From NCBI RefSeq assembly GCF_024347675.1, contig NZ_AP024882.1:1752306-1816305 (forward strand): 64,000 bases of DNA, read 5' to 3'. The DNA comes from Vibrio ishigakensis (lineage in GTDB: Bacteria; Pseudomonadota; Gammaproteobacteria; Enterobacterales; Vibrionaceae). Of the stretch, positions 26,284 to 35,973 are shown piece by piece. Made by a program: the position numbers and the translations under genes. Position 1 is the stretch's first letter, and every line of letters starts with the position of its first letter. A model generated the notes under the pieces. That model saw only the letters and a list, made by a program, of their open reading frames with translations, was not told where the DNA came from and searched no databases.

Positions 26284-26511
26284 CTATCCGTGTTCGGATG
26301 TTGTCGTATCTGGTGTAGTCTGCGACATCAACTCATCACAAGGTTTGCCAGCCATCATGTCATGCATCTTAGCCATCATAGGATGGTCTTTTATCATCTG
26401 CTCCATGCTGTTGCCGTCCATCATTCCATGGTGCTTTGCTATTTCAGCTGCAAAAACAGAGGCCGAGGCCACACCACTTGCTAACAACACCAACAGAATT
26501 ACTTTTTTCAT
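26284..26511 (-). CDS. Small exported Met/His-rich protein, possible metal binder
   Basis: About 75 residues from the ATG with AAGGAG 7 bases upstream. A signal peptide (MKKVILLVLLASGVASASVFA) precedes a mature part with HHGMMDGNSMEQMI, HPMMAKMHDMMAG and a single Cys in KPCDEL. Met and His clusters of this sort are common in periplasmic copper binders, but I do not recognise the family and cannot assign the metal. It follows a 37-residue membrane protein gene with a CC motif by 18 bp, so the two are probably co-transcribed. Confidence 0.7.
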   Translation of the reverse strand: MKKVILLVLLASGVASASVFAAEIAKHHGMMDGNSMEQMIKDHPMMAKMHDMMAGKPCDELMSQTTPDTTTSEHG

Positions 26512-26529
26512 TCTCGTCTCCTTAAGCAA

Positions 26530-26643
26530 TTAACCGAAGAAATAGGCAATCAGAAAAATCGCTGCGAATATCCCCAATGTCACCTGCAACAACAACTTTG
26601 GGTTCTCGGTTCCGCCATTGGGTGGCTTATTACAACAACTCAT
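26530..26643 (-). CDS. 37-residue membrane protein with N-terminal Cys pair
   Basis: Sequence begins MSCCNKPPNGG and ends with one membrane span (LLQVTLGIFAAIFLIAYFFG). GGGAGAAG sits before the ATG. It lies 18 bp upstream of the Met/His-rich exported protein gene on the same strand. The Cys pair and the neighbour suggest metal handling, but no family is recognised. Confidence 0.6.
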   Translation of the reverse strand: MSCCNKPPNGGTENPKLLLQVTLGIFAAIFLIAYFFG

Positions 26644-26806
26644 GTTTCTTCTCCCTGAGATTTAGACTTTGATAAACATGCTAAAGGTTGTGTCCTGCAC
26701 CCAAGTCAAATGGAAACGATAAAAATTTTTAGTTGGCACATATTGGTAACTAAAGTGCACAATTATTGACTATGATCACACTTCATTCAGTCGCGGTGCT
26801 CTCAAC

Positions 26807-27037
26807 ATGATGCTTATTTACTTTATTACCTTCTTTATCCTCGCCTACATCTTTGGCTTGTTTGTAGACAACAAACTAAATGCGGTGCATACCATCACCG
26901 GCGTTTCCTTCATCTGGTTATTTGCCGCAGGCCCCATCGCACTGCTTGGGTTTGCAGGTATGCTAGTGTGCTACTTTTTAGGTCGTAAGAAGGCAAAAAC
27001 AGGCATCAATTTTCACTGGCGCCGCGCTTCAAGATAA
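26807..27037 (+). CDS. Small membrane protein, two to three spans
   Basis: 76 residues: MMLIYFITFFILAYIFGLFV, then a loop (DNKLNAVHTITG), two further hydrophobic stretches and a basic tail (GRKKAKTGINFHWRRASR) that should face the cytoplasm. Product unrecognised. It is flanked by a bidirectional terminator shared with the porin gene, which supports its being a real transcription unit. Confidence 0.6.
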   Translation: MMLIYFITFFILAYIFGLFVDNKLNAVHTITGVSFIWLFAAGPIALLGFAGMLVCYFLGRKKAKTGINFHWRRASR

Positions 27038-27039
27038 AA

Positions 27040-27075
27040 AAAATCCCGACCTCAATTGAGAGTCGGGATTTTTCA
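27040..27075. terminator. Bidirectional terminator
   Basis: AAATCCCGAC/GTCGGGATTT stem with A-rich and T-rich flanks, between the convergent small membrane protein and porin genes. Confidence 0.85.
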
Positions 27076-27085
27076 CTTTTAACAC

Positions 27086-28102
27086 TTAGAAGGTGTAACG
27101 CATACCAAGCATGATCTCGTCTTGGTCGTTGTCACCGATACCACCCTGACCTTCGTCAAGTAGGTTGATCTTATAGCTTCCAAAGAACGCCATATCACCG
27201 ATGTAGCGAGCATACTCAAGGCCGATAAAGTTGATATCTAGCTCTTCGATGTCATCTGCAGAGAAGTAGCTATAGGTCAGGTTTACGTTGTTATCGCCAA
27301 ACGCGTAGCCAAGGTAAGCGTCTGCTGCATTGTAGTCAGAGCCCTTCACGCCTTCTTTAGAGATGCTACCGCCTTGATAAAGTGCCGCTAACCAAAGACC
27401 GTTGTCATTGGTGTATTTTGCTGCCGCCATGTAAGCATCAGAGCGGTCAGTTTTGTTGCCAGCACCATAGGTTTCATCGCTCGACGCGTAACCGATACCC
27501 ACTTCAACACCCATAGGTAATGCATAAGCCACTACTGCACCGTAGCCATTACTCTGAGCACTTTCACTGTCTGAGTTGAAGTTGCCGTCTACATGTACGC
27601 TTAAGCCGTTGTCGAAAGCCATCTCATACTTAAGAACATTCTTAGCGCGGTCAGCAGTCGCTACTGTGTATTCGTTGATATAACCACTGTAGGTTTCCGC
27701 CATATCCGTCCAATCGGTTAAGTAGGTGACCGCATTGTTTTGGTGGCCGTAGTAAAAGTTACCATAAGTAGATTGAACACCAGCGAATAGGTGACGGGTG
27801 TTTACTGCTACATCGTCTTTGGTACCGTCTTCGTTTTCGGTCAGTTCAAACTCATACTTACCGAAGAAAGACACATCTTCAGACATCTTCTGAGTACCAT
27901 CAACGCTCAAACGTACGCGAGATGCATCTGAATAGCTACTACCGTTTTTGTCTGTCTTGTTTGCGTCAGAAAAGTTACCACGAACCTCAGCGCGACCGCC
28001 GATGTTTAGGGTAGTTTTATCATCTTGAAAAACCGTGGCTGCAGTTGCAAAAGGGGCTGCAAAGGTACTCGCCACTGCAATAGTCACTAGCTTTAATTTC
28101 AT
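27086..28102 (-). CDS. Outer-membrane porin, OmpU-like (Gram-negative porin family)
   Basis: 338 residues with signal peptide (MKLKLVTIAVASTFAAPFATA, cut before ATVF). The mature protein shows alternating beta-strand pattern and the typical general-porin markers: LNIGGRAEVRGNF near the start, FFGKYEFEL, FAGVQSTYGNFYYGHQ, and the C-terminal MLGMRYTF ending in Phe for BAM recognition. It forms a trimeric diffusion pore. Vibrio porins of this length include OmpU and OmpL-like proteins; which one is not decided. Confidence 0.88.
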   Translation of the reverse strand: MKLKLVTIAVASTFAAPFATAATVFQDDKTTLNIGGRAEVRGNFSDANKTDKNGSSYSDASRVRLSVDGTQKMSEDVSFFGKYEFELTENEDGTKDDVAVNTRHLFAGVQSTYGNFYYGHQNNAVTYLTDWTDMAETYSGYINEYTVATADRAKNVLKYEMAFDNGLSVHVDGNFNSDSESAQSNGYGAVVAYALPMGVEVGIGYASSDETYGAGNKTDRSDAYMAAAKYTNDNGLWLAALYQGGSISKEGVKGSDYNAADAYLGYAFGDNNVNLTYSYFSADDIEELDINFIGLEYARYIGDMAFFGSYKINLLDEGQGGIGDNDQDEIMLGMRYTF

Positions 28103-28378
28103 AGTAGAAACCGATCCTTATTTTTATAATGGGGTGCCATTTCATTTCAGGGTCAATGGCATTTAGAGAATGAAAAATCGATAAGAATCAGCAGGCTAAT
28201 GAGTGCCTGCTTATTATCGATGGCAAGGATTATTCGGCAGCTGGCGAGACTTGTACAACCGCATATGTAGGATCAAACCCTCGTCAAAAAGGGACACATT
28301 TGCTTAAAATTGATTATTAGATGAGTCAGCTAACGTCAGATAATATCTCCCCTCTAAGACGCAGTTGAGGATTGGGAA

Positions 28379-29029
28379 ATGACGTATTCGATTGAGGTTC
28401 TAGTTTTAAAGCAGAAGCTAGATATTTCGATGGAGTTGGCTGAAACCCTATTTAGTATGGGCTCAGTGAAGACAATAGAAAAAGGCAATCTAGTTGCCCT
28501 AGAAGGCGCAGAACCCGTTAGTCTAATATTTCCTATATCTGGTATGTTCGGCGCACAACCTACCTTGGAAGAAGGTCAAGAACACGCCTTTAAAGTGTAT
28601 GGTCCCGGCATGATCATCAACGATGCCTATGCCTTACAACCTAGCCAAAGACATTGCGATATTCGTTGTATGCAAGAATCTAGAGTCCTTTATATTTCTC
28701 TTTCTAAAGTGCGACGATTACTCGAGGTCTCTATCGAATTAAACCATCTGTTACTGGCATCGGTATCAAAAAAACTCAATGCGTCTTCGCTGCTTCTGTT
28801 TATCCGTAAAGAGAAAAACCCTACTCTAAAGGTAAGCCGAGCTCTCAATTTCCTCGCTACTGTAGATGAAAACAAAACCGTGCACCTTAACTATTCAGAA
28901 CTAGGCGCACTGATCAACACCTCAAGGAACACCATAGCCGAAGTCATCGACGAACTGCTAGCCAAAAAGAAAGTCACCAAGGTAAACGGCACCATCAAGC
29001 TCTCAGGTTGCCTTCTTACCGAAAACTAA
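28379..29029 (+). CDS. Crp/Fnr-family regulator
   Basis: 216 residues: an N-terminal cNMP-binding-like beta barrel (about 20-115, KGNLVALEGAEPVSLIFPISG), a dimerisation helix, and a C-terminal winged helix (VHLNYSELGALINTSRNTIAEVIDELLAKKKV). No Cys cluster for iron-sulphur is evident, so it is not an Fnr oxygen sensor. The effector is unknown. It is divergent from the porin gene across 276 bp and convergent with an outer-membrane protein gene; either could be a target. Confidence 0.8.
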   Translation: MTYSIEVLVLKQKLDISMELAETLFSMGSVKTIEKGNLVALEGAEPVSLIFPISGMFGAQPTLEEGQEHAFKVYGPGMIINDAYALQPSQRHCDIRCMQESRVLYISLSKVRRLLEVSIELNHLLLASVSKKLNASSLLLFIRKEKNPTLKVSRALNFLATVDENKTVHLNYSELGALINTSRNTIAEVIDELLAKKKVTKVNGTIKLSGCLLTEN

Positions 29030-29053
29030 AAAGCGCCCCCAATTGGAGCGCTC
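29030..29053 (-). terminator. Terminator of the outer-membrane protein gene
   Basis: Read leftward AGCGCTCC-AATT-GGGGGCGCT with a small bulge, then TTTTTAG. It lies between convergent genes. Confidence 0.65.
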
Positions 29054-29060
29054 TAAATAA

Positions 29061-29822
29061 CTAGATTTGGTAGTTGAACTCAATACGATGCTCACCATCT
29101 TTAAAGTTGCCATACTCGTTCCAGTTGGCAAAATAACGCACATTAAAGCGTGATGTGAACTGATAAGAGGCTGCAACCTCATGCGCAAGGATAGACGACT
29201 CACCGGCAAAGCCAGCATCCTTATACACGTCTGATCCCGATAAAGTAGTCATCCACATAGGGTTGTAGTTAAGCCAGATCTTATCCGTGATTTCAATCTT
29301 GGTATAAGTACCCACAACAGCAAATGTGCCCGGCACCGAATAACCGCTGATCACCTCACCATCATCACCTATAGCATTATTAGCAAAGGATACACCTAGC
29401 CCAGCCAAAGGATAGAACTGCACAGGGCCCAGTTTAGGTAAGGCTTGAATAAAGCTATAAGAGGCACTGCCCGCCTCATTGTTAAAGTCATAGCTCATGT
29501 CTATCTGCATACCACGGCCATTGGTCAAGTCTGCCTCGAAACGACGAAAGCGAACGCTATCGATACTGTCATTTGCATAGTCTCTAAAGCCCAAACTATC
29601 ACCTAACGCTCCCTTAAATTCGAGTACGTTCATGCCCATAGTGGCATCGTTGCCCGTGTCAAAGGTTTGACCCAATTTAAAGTTGATTCCACGGTCGGTA
29701 TAACCCGCACCAAGCTGTGTATAGACCGCTAGAGGGTCGGACATGTCTTGAACCTCAGTTTCAGCAAGAGCCAAAGATGAAAAAGAGGCCAGTAACAGAG
29801 AAGGAATTAGGGTTTTGTTCAT
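29061..29822 (-). CDS. Outer-membrane beta-barrel protein, unrecognised family
   Basis: 253 residues with signal peptide (MNKTLIPSLLLASFSSLALA). The mature chain has amphipathic strands ending in a typical barrel terminus (HRIEFNYQI) and strands such as FNVRYFANWNEYGNF. Size is near 10-12 strands. It is not clearly KdgM-like or OmpW-like. Monocistronic, convergent with the Crp/Fnr gene. Confidence 0.7.
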   Translation of the reverse strand: MNKTLIPSLLLASFSSLALAETEVQDMSDPLAVYTQLGAGYTDRGINFKLGQTFDTGNDATMGMNVLEFKGALGDSLGFRDYANDSIDSVRFRRFEADLTNGRGMQIDMSYDFNNEAGSASYSFIQALPKLGPVQFYPLAGLGVSFANNAIGDDGEVISGYSVPGTFAVVGTYTKIEITDKIWLNYNPMWMTTLSGSDVYKDAGFAGESSILAHEVAASYQFTSRFNVRYFANWNEYGNFKDGEHRIEFNYQI

Positions 29823-30281
29823 CGTCTTATTTCTATCTGATATTGAAATAAGGCGATGCTAGCAATCCCAGAATTTTGCTTTTGCACTAAGAGTGCAACT
29901 GGGCTTAAGGGTAATCGCGAAGAGCTAAGGGACTACCTTGTTCGACTAAGTAGTCCCAGGATTCCACCTATATAGACGATGCTCCCATCAGCTTTTAACC
30001 AGCGCTCTTCAACACCTAAAGCCTTGTGATACCACTTACGGCGGATTCGTTTTTCTATCTTTTTGCTCATTATTTTGCGTTTAATTTCTGGACGATATTT
30101 AGGTTTTTCTGGGCGCTAGTCTATCGAAACTTATTGTTTGAAAGTTGCCATTTCATGCCAGATGACAAATTAAAGGCGTATAGAAAATAGGCCTGCGGGA
30201 TTACACCTATGTCTTGTTATGGGGTAAAAATAGCTACCGTAACCTCCTCTTACTCCTTAAGTAGGTAAACTTATCATAATG
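29823..30281. other. 459 bp stretch, only one doubtful small gene
   Basis: AT-rich. A 45-residue basic frame at 29933-30070 is listed separately. No strong terminator, RNA or repeat is seen. Confidence 0.5.
29933..30070 (-). CDS. Doubtful 45-residue basic protein
   Basis: Starts MSKKIEKRIRRKWYHKALGV and ends GGILGLLSRTR. The strongly basic N-terminus and a C-terminal hydrophobic patch look protein-like, but no good ribosome binding site precedes the ATG. No family recognised. Confidence 0.3.
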   Translation of the reverse strand: MSKKIEKRIRRKWYHKALGVEERWLKADGSIVYIGGILGLLSRTR

Positions 30282-31307
30282 TCACTGGAGTTCAGCTTCA
30301 CGTAATGGGATCAAGAGCCCCAAGATGATCATGCTGACACCTCCAACAATAGTGAACCAGAGTCTAGGCATAAGTACGGCCTCAACTATTTCGCTATTAA
30401 ATGGGCCTACGGATACAGCTAATATCAATAGCATGATAAACGCAGTAGCAACCGTATAGTTGTGCTCCAGATAAACCAAAATCATATATAGGGACACAAT
30501 CACTAGGCTCCAAGTGATGACACTCACTACTAACGGAGAATCCATGTAACCCAACATTAAACCGAGGGGAACATAAATTAACGCCCCCAGAACGGTACCA
30601 CTCAATCGCTCCCAAGCTTTTGGTGCTAGATTCTTAGTCAGCGGGCTGTGGATCATCATAAATAGATACGCTCCCAGTGCCGCGCCACTACCGCCGATAA
30701 GACCTAAACAAAGAATAAGACCAACACCTAGCGCCTTACGCACAGAATACTTTAGGTCCACCTTGTTCAGTTTATACGCTTGCTTGGCTTGCTCGCTTCC
30801 ACTCTCAGGATTTGGCCAAACAATGGTTGCCGCAATTATCGCAACCACAATACCCAAAATTACAGACACAGCACGCTGAGTCATAAGCGCAATTGGGTCA
30901 ACATTTGATGGCACCATCATCATAGACAACAACAAGAAAGTCAGAGGCAGTATGTATTTAGGCACGCTTTGGTGGTGTGAATCGCGCTCAAACAGCACCA
31001 GTACAAAGGTAAAGATTGCTGTGGTTAACGGCGCCCAAGGCATAGCAACAAGGGATAGCGGAACCGCAATTAACGTAGTCAGCAAAGGTATCAAGCTACC
31101 CTTTACAGCCGACTCAGATGAAGAGAACTTTAGACAGAAAAGATAGTGAATGATCCCCACCTCAACCGCCACAAAGGCTTCACCTGCGTCATAGAGATAC
31201 GCACTGATGATTAATAGCACAATAGAAAGAATAAACATTCTATTACCCAAAACCAGATAAGGCTTAGGGGGGACCACTTTTTGCAAAACTACACTCATCA
31301 TATTCAT
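30282..31307 (-). CDS. FUSC/aromatic-acid-exporter-like membrane protein
   Basis: 341 residues with about ten membrane spans in two five-to-six span halves. A central cytoplasmic linker (WPNPESGSEQAKQAYKLNKVDLKYSVRKALGVG) and the second half (SGAALGAYLFMMIHSPLTKNLAPKAWERLSGTVLGALIYVPLG) resemble FUSC/DUF2955-type transporters related to p-hydroxybenzoic acid efflux proteins. It is shorter than full AaeB. No partner membrane-fusion protein gene lies beside it. Substrate unknown. Confidence 0.65.
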   Translation of the reverse strand: MNMMSVVLQKVVPPKPYLVLGNRMFILSIVLLIISAYLYDAGEAFVAVEVGIIHYLFCLKFSSSESAVKGSLIPLLTTLIAVPLSLVAMPWAPLTTAIFTFVLVLFERDSHHQSVPKYILPLTFLLLSMMMVPSNVDPIALMTQRAVSVILGIVVAIIAATIVWPNPESGSEQAKQAYKLNKVDLKYSVRKALGVGLILCLGLIGGSGAALGAYLFMMIHSPLTKNLAPKAWERLSGTVLGALIYVPLGLMLGYMDSPLVVSVITWSLVIVSLYMILVYLEHNYTVATAFIMLLILAVSVGPFNSEIVEAVLMPRLWFTIVGGVSMIILGLLIPLREAELQ

Positions 31308-31639
31308 TAACCTCAGTTGTAATTGCTAATAAAGACTCTTAAACAAGGCGCATAGAATACGTGAGTTATTCAAATTAGATTGCCATTTGGTGACATGTTG
31401 ATGCGATTAACTGGAAGCAACAAGCCTAAGTATCACAATGTCACCGAATGACTACCATTGGACTATATACCTGCTCGCGGGGAACAGTACCTTGGTCTCA
31501 GCCCACTCTCTGTTATTAGTGCAGATTGGAGTGACCTTTTTTACTAATAAATCAGTACTTTATTGGATGGCATGAAATGACAAGTAATCATTCATAAAAA
31601 GCGTACACTGCTCCAATAAAATTAACCTGAGTAATCCTT
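31308..31639. other. 332 bp non-coding stretch
   Basis: Divergent spacer between the FUSC-like gene and the next small gene. No RNA, repeat or terminator recognised. Confidence 0.4.
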
Positions 31640-32038
31640 ATGTACACTTCAGAAAACTGGAAGTTCGGGACAAGAACAACAATAAGGCAGGGAAAGCTAT
31701 TGCTTCTTCAGCAACTAAAGACTGAGGAACAGATTGCACTATTTATAAAGGTGCAACTTGATAAGATGGCAACGACCATCGAAGGTGATATAGAAAATCC
31801 AGAGCTAGAGTCTCTAAAGCTACTGTTAGAGAGTGAGCAGGTAAATGCCATTGAGTATCAAGGCTGTTGGCAAAAGGCCGAGCAATCCTATAAATCCCTA
31901 ACGGATCATCTGCAACGATTCCTAAGTTGCATCGCCTACGGAGTAACGCCAGCAGTTATGGCTCTGATTTGTGATATTACCCATGAGCTTATTGAAGACA
32001 CCTCAGTTGAGGTAATTGAGCGTTATTCGTTTAACTAA
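31640..32038 (+). CDS. Hypothetical soluble helical protein
   Basis: 132 residues, no signal peptide or membrane span, largely helical and acidic (for example KMATTIEGDIENPELESLKLLLESE and AYGVTPAVMALICDITHELIED). I do not recognise it. It lies between the FUSC-like gene and guaC, with a terminator just after it that mainly serves guaC. Confidence 0.65.
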   Translation: MYTSENWKFGTRTTIRQGKLLLLQQLKTEEQIALFIKVQLDKMATTIEGDIENPELESLKLLLESEQVNAIEYQGCWQKAEQSYKSLTDHLQRFLSCIAYGVTPAVMALICDITHELIEDTSVEVIERYSFN

Positions 32039-32048
32039 AAACGTATGC

Positions 32049-32081
32049 ATAAAAAAAGAGCCGCTTAATTAAGCGGCTCTT
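32049..32081 (-). terminator. Terminator of guaC
   Basis: AGAGCCGCTTAATTAAGCGGCTCT perfect palindrome, followed on the minus strand by TTTTTTT. Confidence 0.88.
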
Positions 32082-32103
32082 CTCATTGATTCATAGTATC
32101 GGC

Positions 32104-33147
32104 TTACTCTTTACCGAATACGTTGTTCTCTTGCTCTTGTACACGGATGAAGGTAGTACGCTTGGTTAGCTCTTTAAGCTTTGCCGCGCCTACGTAGGTA
32201 CAAGTTGAACGAACACCGCCTAGGATGTCTGAGATAGTGCCGTGAACGCTACCACGGAATGGTAGAAGTACGGTTTTACCTTCAGCTGCACGGTATTTCG
32301 CAACACCGCCAGAGTGCTTGTCCATCGCGCTTTGTGAAGACATGCCGTAGAACTTCATGAAGGTCTTGCCGTCTTGCTCGATTACTTCGCCGCCTGACTC
32401 TTCGTGACCTGCTAGCATACCGCCAAGCATTACGAAGTCAGCACCGCCACCGAATGCTTTTGAAACGTCACCTGCACATGAACAACCACCGTCACCGATG
32501 ATCATGCCGCCAAGGCCGTGCGCTGCGTCACCACACTCGATGATTGCAGAAAGTTGTGGGTAACCAACACCAGTTTTAACGCGTGTAGTACATACAGAAC
32601 CTGGGCCGATACCAACTTTAACGATGTCAGCACCAGCAAGGATTAGCTCTTCACACATGTCGCCAGTTACTACGTTACCAGCAGAGATAACCTTGTTAGG
32701 GAACTCAGCGCGTACTTTTTGTACGTACTCAACTAGGTGCTCTGAGTAGCCGTTTGCGATATCGATACAGATGAAGATTAGCTCTTCTGATAACTCCATG
32801 ATCTGCTTAGTTTTTTCAAAGTCAGCTTCTGAAGTACCAGTAGATACGAATACGTTGTTTAGAGTCTTAACATCAGCGTTTTGAACGAACTCAGCCCATT
32901 GCTCAACTGTGTAGTGCTTGTGCACTGCAGTCATTACGTCGTGCTCAGCTAGAGCCGCTACCATTTCGAAGCTGCCCACAGAATCCATGTTTGCTGCAAT
33001 TACAGGTACACCAGACCATTGACGACCGCTATGCTTGAATGTAAACTCGCGGGTTAAATTTACTTGAGAACGACTTTTTAGTGTTGAACGCTTCGGGCGA
33101 AACAGTACATCTTTAAAGCCTAACTTAAGTTCTTGTTCGATACGCAT
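32104..33147 (-). CDS. guaC: GMP reductase
   Basis: 347 residues of the IMPDH/GMPR barrel family without a CBS insert, the length of bacterial GuaC. The catalytic Cys is in [11 protein letters not shown], with VKVG and [11 protein letters not shown] phosphate-binding segments following. It reduces GMP to IMP with NADPH and loss of ammonia, letting guanine nucleotides feed the adenine pool. Monocistronic between two terminators. Confidence 0.95.
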   Translation of the reverse strand: MRIEQELKLGFKDVLFRPKRSTLKSRSQVNLTREFTFKHSGRQWSGVPVIAANMDSVGSFEMVAALAEHDVMTAVHKHYTVEQWAEFVQNADVKTLNNVFVSTGTSEADFEKTKQIMELSEELIFICIDIANGYSEHLVEYVQKVRAEFPNKVISAGNVVTGDMCEELILAGADIVKVGIGPGSVCTTRVKTGVGYPQLSAIIECGDAAHGLGGMIIGDGGCSCAGDVSKAFGGGADFVMLGGMLAGHEESGGEVIEQDGKTFMKFYGMSSQSAMDKHSGGVAKYRAAEGKTVLLPFRGSVHGTISDILGGVRSTCTYVGAAKLKELTKRTTFIRVQEQENNVFGKE

Positions 33148-33234
33148 TGTTGCATTTCCTTACTTCAATAGATGATGTGCCAATTACAATGCAGGTCTGA
33201 GCTTTGGCAGAAGCGATGACCATTCTACGGACAC

Positions 33235-33269
33235 AAAAAAACCGGAGCGTTGGCAGACGCTCCGGTTTT
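33235..33269 (-). terminator. Terminator of nnr
   Basis: AAACCGGAGCGT/ACGCTCCGGTTT stem; on the minus strand a T run follows. Confidence 0.85.
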
Positions 33270-33395
33270 CAGCATTATAGGACGTAAATTTTTTATCACA
33301 ATAGAAATTTGTCCAGAACCGTCCAAAATTCGCTTTAAAAACAATCAAACCATTTAAAATCAACAACTTAAAAAGTCGTACTTTTCTTAAGTTTC

Positions 33396-34898
33396 TTAGG
33401 AACTGCGAGGTAGATCACCTTCAAGATTCATTAGCTCTCTGATGTGAGGGAGAAGGTCTGAGGCTAAGATTCCTATCTTCCCGCCGTCGGCAGCCACTCT
33501 ATCGGCCGCAGTAGAATGCAACCATGCGCCTAGTGTCGCAGCTTCACTTGGACCTAAACCTTGTGCCAGTAGCGCAACTAAAATGCCGGTAAGTACATCT
33601 CCCATACCTCCACTAGCCATGCCTGGATTCCCCGCGCGAATCACAAACTTCTCTTTTCCGTTATAAATGATGGTGCCTGAGCCTTTTAGCAAAGTGACCG
33701 CATGATATTTCTCATAGAGACGACGTGCAGCAACATACCTATCGGATTCCACCTCTTGAATAGAGGTGCCCAGCAATCGGCTTGCCTCGCCGGGATGTGG
33801 GGTAATTATGGAGCCAGTTAAATCCGGCACCGAATCCATGTTGGCGATGAGATTGAGCGCGTCGGCATCAAACACTTTCGAGATTTGGTTTTGCTTGAAT
33901 GCAAGGTTCAGAAGCTTCTTACCCCATTCTCCTTGCCCCAAGCCAGGGCCTACCGCTAACGCATTACAGCGCTCTACGCGCTCAATTAACAATTCCGATA
34001 AGTCCCCAGAATCATAGCTATGCACCATTATCTCTGGCTGACGACTGAGTAAAGGTGCCTGGGTTTGTTCACTACTGATAACACTGACAAGACCAGCTCC
34101 ACTGCGAGCACAGGCTTGGGAAGCCAAGATGATAGCGCCACTAAAGCCTGCAGCACCGCCAACCAAAGTCGCTCTGCCGCTCTCTCCTTTGTGAAAGCAC
34201 TCACCTCGCTTAGGCAGGACCTCTAGTGCCTGGGGCTTGTCAAAGATACTCGCGACCGGTCGCTCAAGATCTGCAAAGGCTTCCCCTACTCCCAACTCTG
34301 CGATAAATAACTCACCCACCACTGCTTTGGCTCTGCCGGTTACCAGCCCAGTTTTAGCTCCTATAAAGGAGACAGTAGTATCTGCGCGAACGCATCCGCC
34401 CAACATAACGCCAGTATCCGCCTGAAGCCCTGAAGGCACATCTAGAGAAAGCACCTTACTCTGAAGGGCATTGATGCGTCTGATGACATACAGCATCTCC
34501 TCACGAACAGCGCCAGAGAGACCTGTACCAAGTAAGCCATCGACAATAAGCTCGAACTCACCATTAGGAAACTCGTTTTCTATATTGCCGCCTATATTGA
34601 GCCATGACTGCTTCGCGTGGGAGGAGTCATCGGTGGAAGAGTGGCAAAACTTAGGTTGAAATAGGGTAACCGAGTAGCCCTCTATGGCGGCCTGCCTAGC
34701 AACTACGAAACCATCACCACCGTTATTACCGCTGCCGCAACACACCAATATATGAGCGCCAGGCTCAGCCATCTGTTTAAGGCGTTCAAAGGCGGCAAAA
34801 CCCGCTCTCTCCATAAGTTCATACATGGAGATGCCAACGGTTTGGGCCGCTACAGGCTCGCTACGCTTAATTTGTTCGGCACGATAGAGGGGAAACAT
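33396..34898 (-). CDS. nnr: Bifunctional NAD(P)H-hydrate epimerase / ADP-dependent dehydratase
   Basis: 500 residues joining two repair enzymes. Residues about 1-215 are the epimerase (YjeF N-terminal) domain with CGSGNNGGDGFVVAR and DGLLGTGLSG; about 225-495 is the ribokinase-like dehydratase with GESGRATLVGGAAGFSGA, ITPHPGEASRLLG and NPGMASGGMGDVLTGIL. Together they restore damaged NADHX and NADPHX. In many bacteria this gene sits beside tsaE; here it stands alone before guaC. Domain order and length are normal. Confidence 0.94.
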   Translation of the reverse strand: MFPLYRAEQIKRSEPVAAQTVGISMYELMERAGFAAFERLKQMAEPGAHILVCCGSGNNGGDGFVVARQAAIEGYSVTLFQPKFCHSSTDDSSHAKQSWLNIGGNIENEFPNGEFELIVDGLLGTGLSGAVREEMLYVIRRINALQSKVLSLDVPSGLQADTGVMLGGCVRADTTVSFIGAKTGLVTGRAKAVVGELFIAELGVGEAFADLERPVASIFDKPQALEVLPKRGECFHKGESGRATLVGGAAGFSGAIILASQACARSGAGLVSVISSEQTQAPLLSRQPEIMVHSYDSGDLSELLIERVERCNALAVGPGLGQGEWGKKLLNLAFKQNQISKVFDADALNLIANMDSVPDLTGSIITPHPGEASRLLGTSIQEVESDRYVAARRLYEKYHAVTLLKGSGTIIYNGKEKFVIRAGNPGMASGGMGDVLTGILVALLAQGLGPSEAATLGAWLHSTAADRVAADGGKIGILASDLLPHIRELMNLEGDLPRSS

Positions 34899-34992
34899 AG
34901 GCTAATCCCTTATGAATTCAATCACTAAAGGATATACCGAATATGAGGATCCGCACTGTGATCCTGCTTTTTAGATGGAAAAAGAGAGGCAT

Positions 34993-35023
34993 AAAAAAAG
35001 CGCCGATAACGATCGACGCTTTT
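34993..35023 (-). terminator. Terminator of the 123-residue membrane protein gene
   Basis: AAGCGTCGAT-CGTT-ATCGGCGCTT stem with one mismatch, then TTTTTTT on the minus strand. Confidence 0.8.
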
Positions 35024-35039
35024 CACTAGAATGCTTTGA

Positions 35040-35411
35040 TTAAGCTTGTGCTTCTTTCGCCTTAGAAAGACCAAGACGGCGATTAGTCGCTTTGTCTTTA
35101 AAGTAGAAGTACACGTAGGTCACTGCCACTGCGAAGAACAGATACGAAAGCGAGAAAATGAACGGCGAGGTAATATGACCTGCTTTAACACCTATCATTG
35201 TCGCTGTTACCGTAACGGTTAGCTTAGACAGCATACCAACTAGCAGTAGGAATACAGCAAGTTGTGGCCAACGCGTAGAACGGAAGGCAAACCAAAAACA
35301 TGAACCCACAGCTAGCGACGCAGTACCCAGCCCGTAAAGGAAAGAGTGTAAATGTTCAGCTGACGCTGCACCGGCAGAAACGGAAACCAACAGAAGTAAG
35401 AAAATCTTCAT
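35040..35411 (-). CDS. Membrane protein, four spans, unrecognised
   Basis: 123 residues beginning with a signal-like segment (MKIFLLLLVSVSAGAASA) and three more hydrophobic spans (LGTASLAVGSCFWFAF; LAVFLLLVGMLSKLTVTVTA; SLSYLFFAVAVTYVYFYF), then a basic tail. The third and fourth spans vaguely recall AtpI-like proteins, but this is not enough for a call. It diverges from the OFA carrier gene. Confidence 0.65.
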   Translation of the reverse strand: MKIFLLLLVSVSAGAASAEHLHSFLYGLGTASLAVGSCFWFAFRSTRWPQLAVFLLLVGMLSKLTVTVTATMIGVKAGHITSPFIFSLSYLFFAVAVTYVYFYFKDKATNRRLGLSKAKEAQA

Positions 35412-35973
35412 ACAAACCCCACTAATAGTTAGTAAAGCATCCTTTCAAATTTGAAAACTAAGTTTTATACGCATTTTGAATGAAAAAGACACAGATTGAA
35501 ACCATTATTTTGCATGTTTTTTGTACAGAAATTTATTATGACCCTACATTTCACAAGGCTTTAACAAGTTTAATATCTCCCGATCACTACAAAGGCTTAT
35601 CAAATCAGCATTTGTAATTCAAACCCTTAAAACCACACTCTAATTGTTAGTATTTTGTAAAAGTTAAACCTATTTAAATTTTTGTCGTAGTGATCACCCA
35701 AGGTATGGACACCCCCTCTTTTGTATGCAATTAGACCCCTATTTTTATCCATAAAATAGGCAGATCTACATCACAAAATGCTACACGGTAAGCCCTTGCC
35801 ATTTGTATGGAAAATAATTTCTCTAAAATGAGAAAAAGGGATTCACTTCACAAAAAACTTGTGTACAATTCGCGCACCCATGCTCTTTGAATTGTTGAAA
35901 GTTTCAAAAATATTTTAACGGTTCGAACAATTAAACAGTCGGATACCAAACCGAATCAACGCTGAGAACAAAT
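35412..35973. promoter_or_regulatory. 562 bp divergent upstream region of the OFA carrier
   Basis: Very AT-rich with no coding frame. A TACAAT -10-like hexamer occurs near 35863-35868. A TCACA half site at 35771-35775 is too weak for a CRP call. The length suggests an extended leader, but no riboswitch fold is recognised. Confidence 0.4.

Noticed and set aside
35771..35775. CRP site before the OFA carrier
   Set aside because: Only one half matches the consensus; the other matches 2 of 5 bases.
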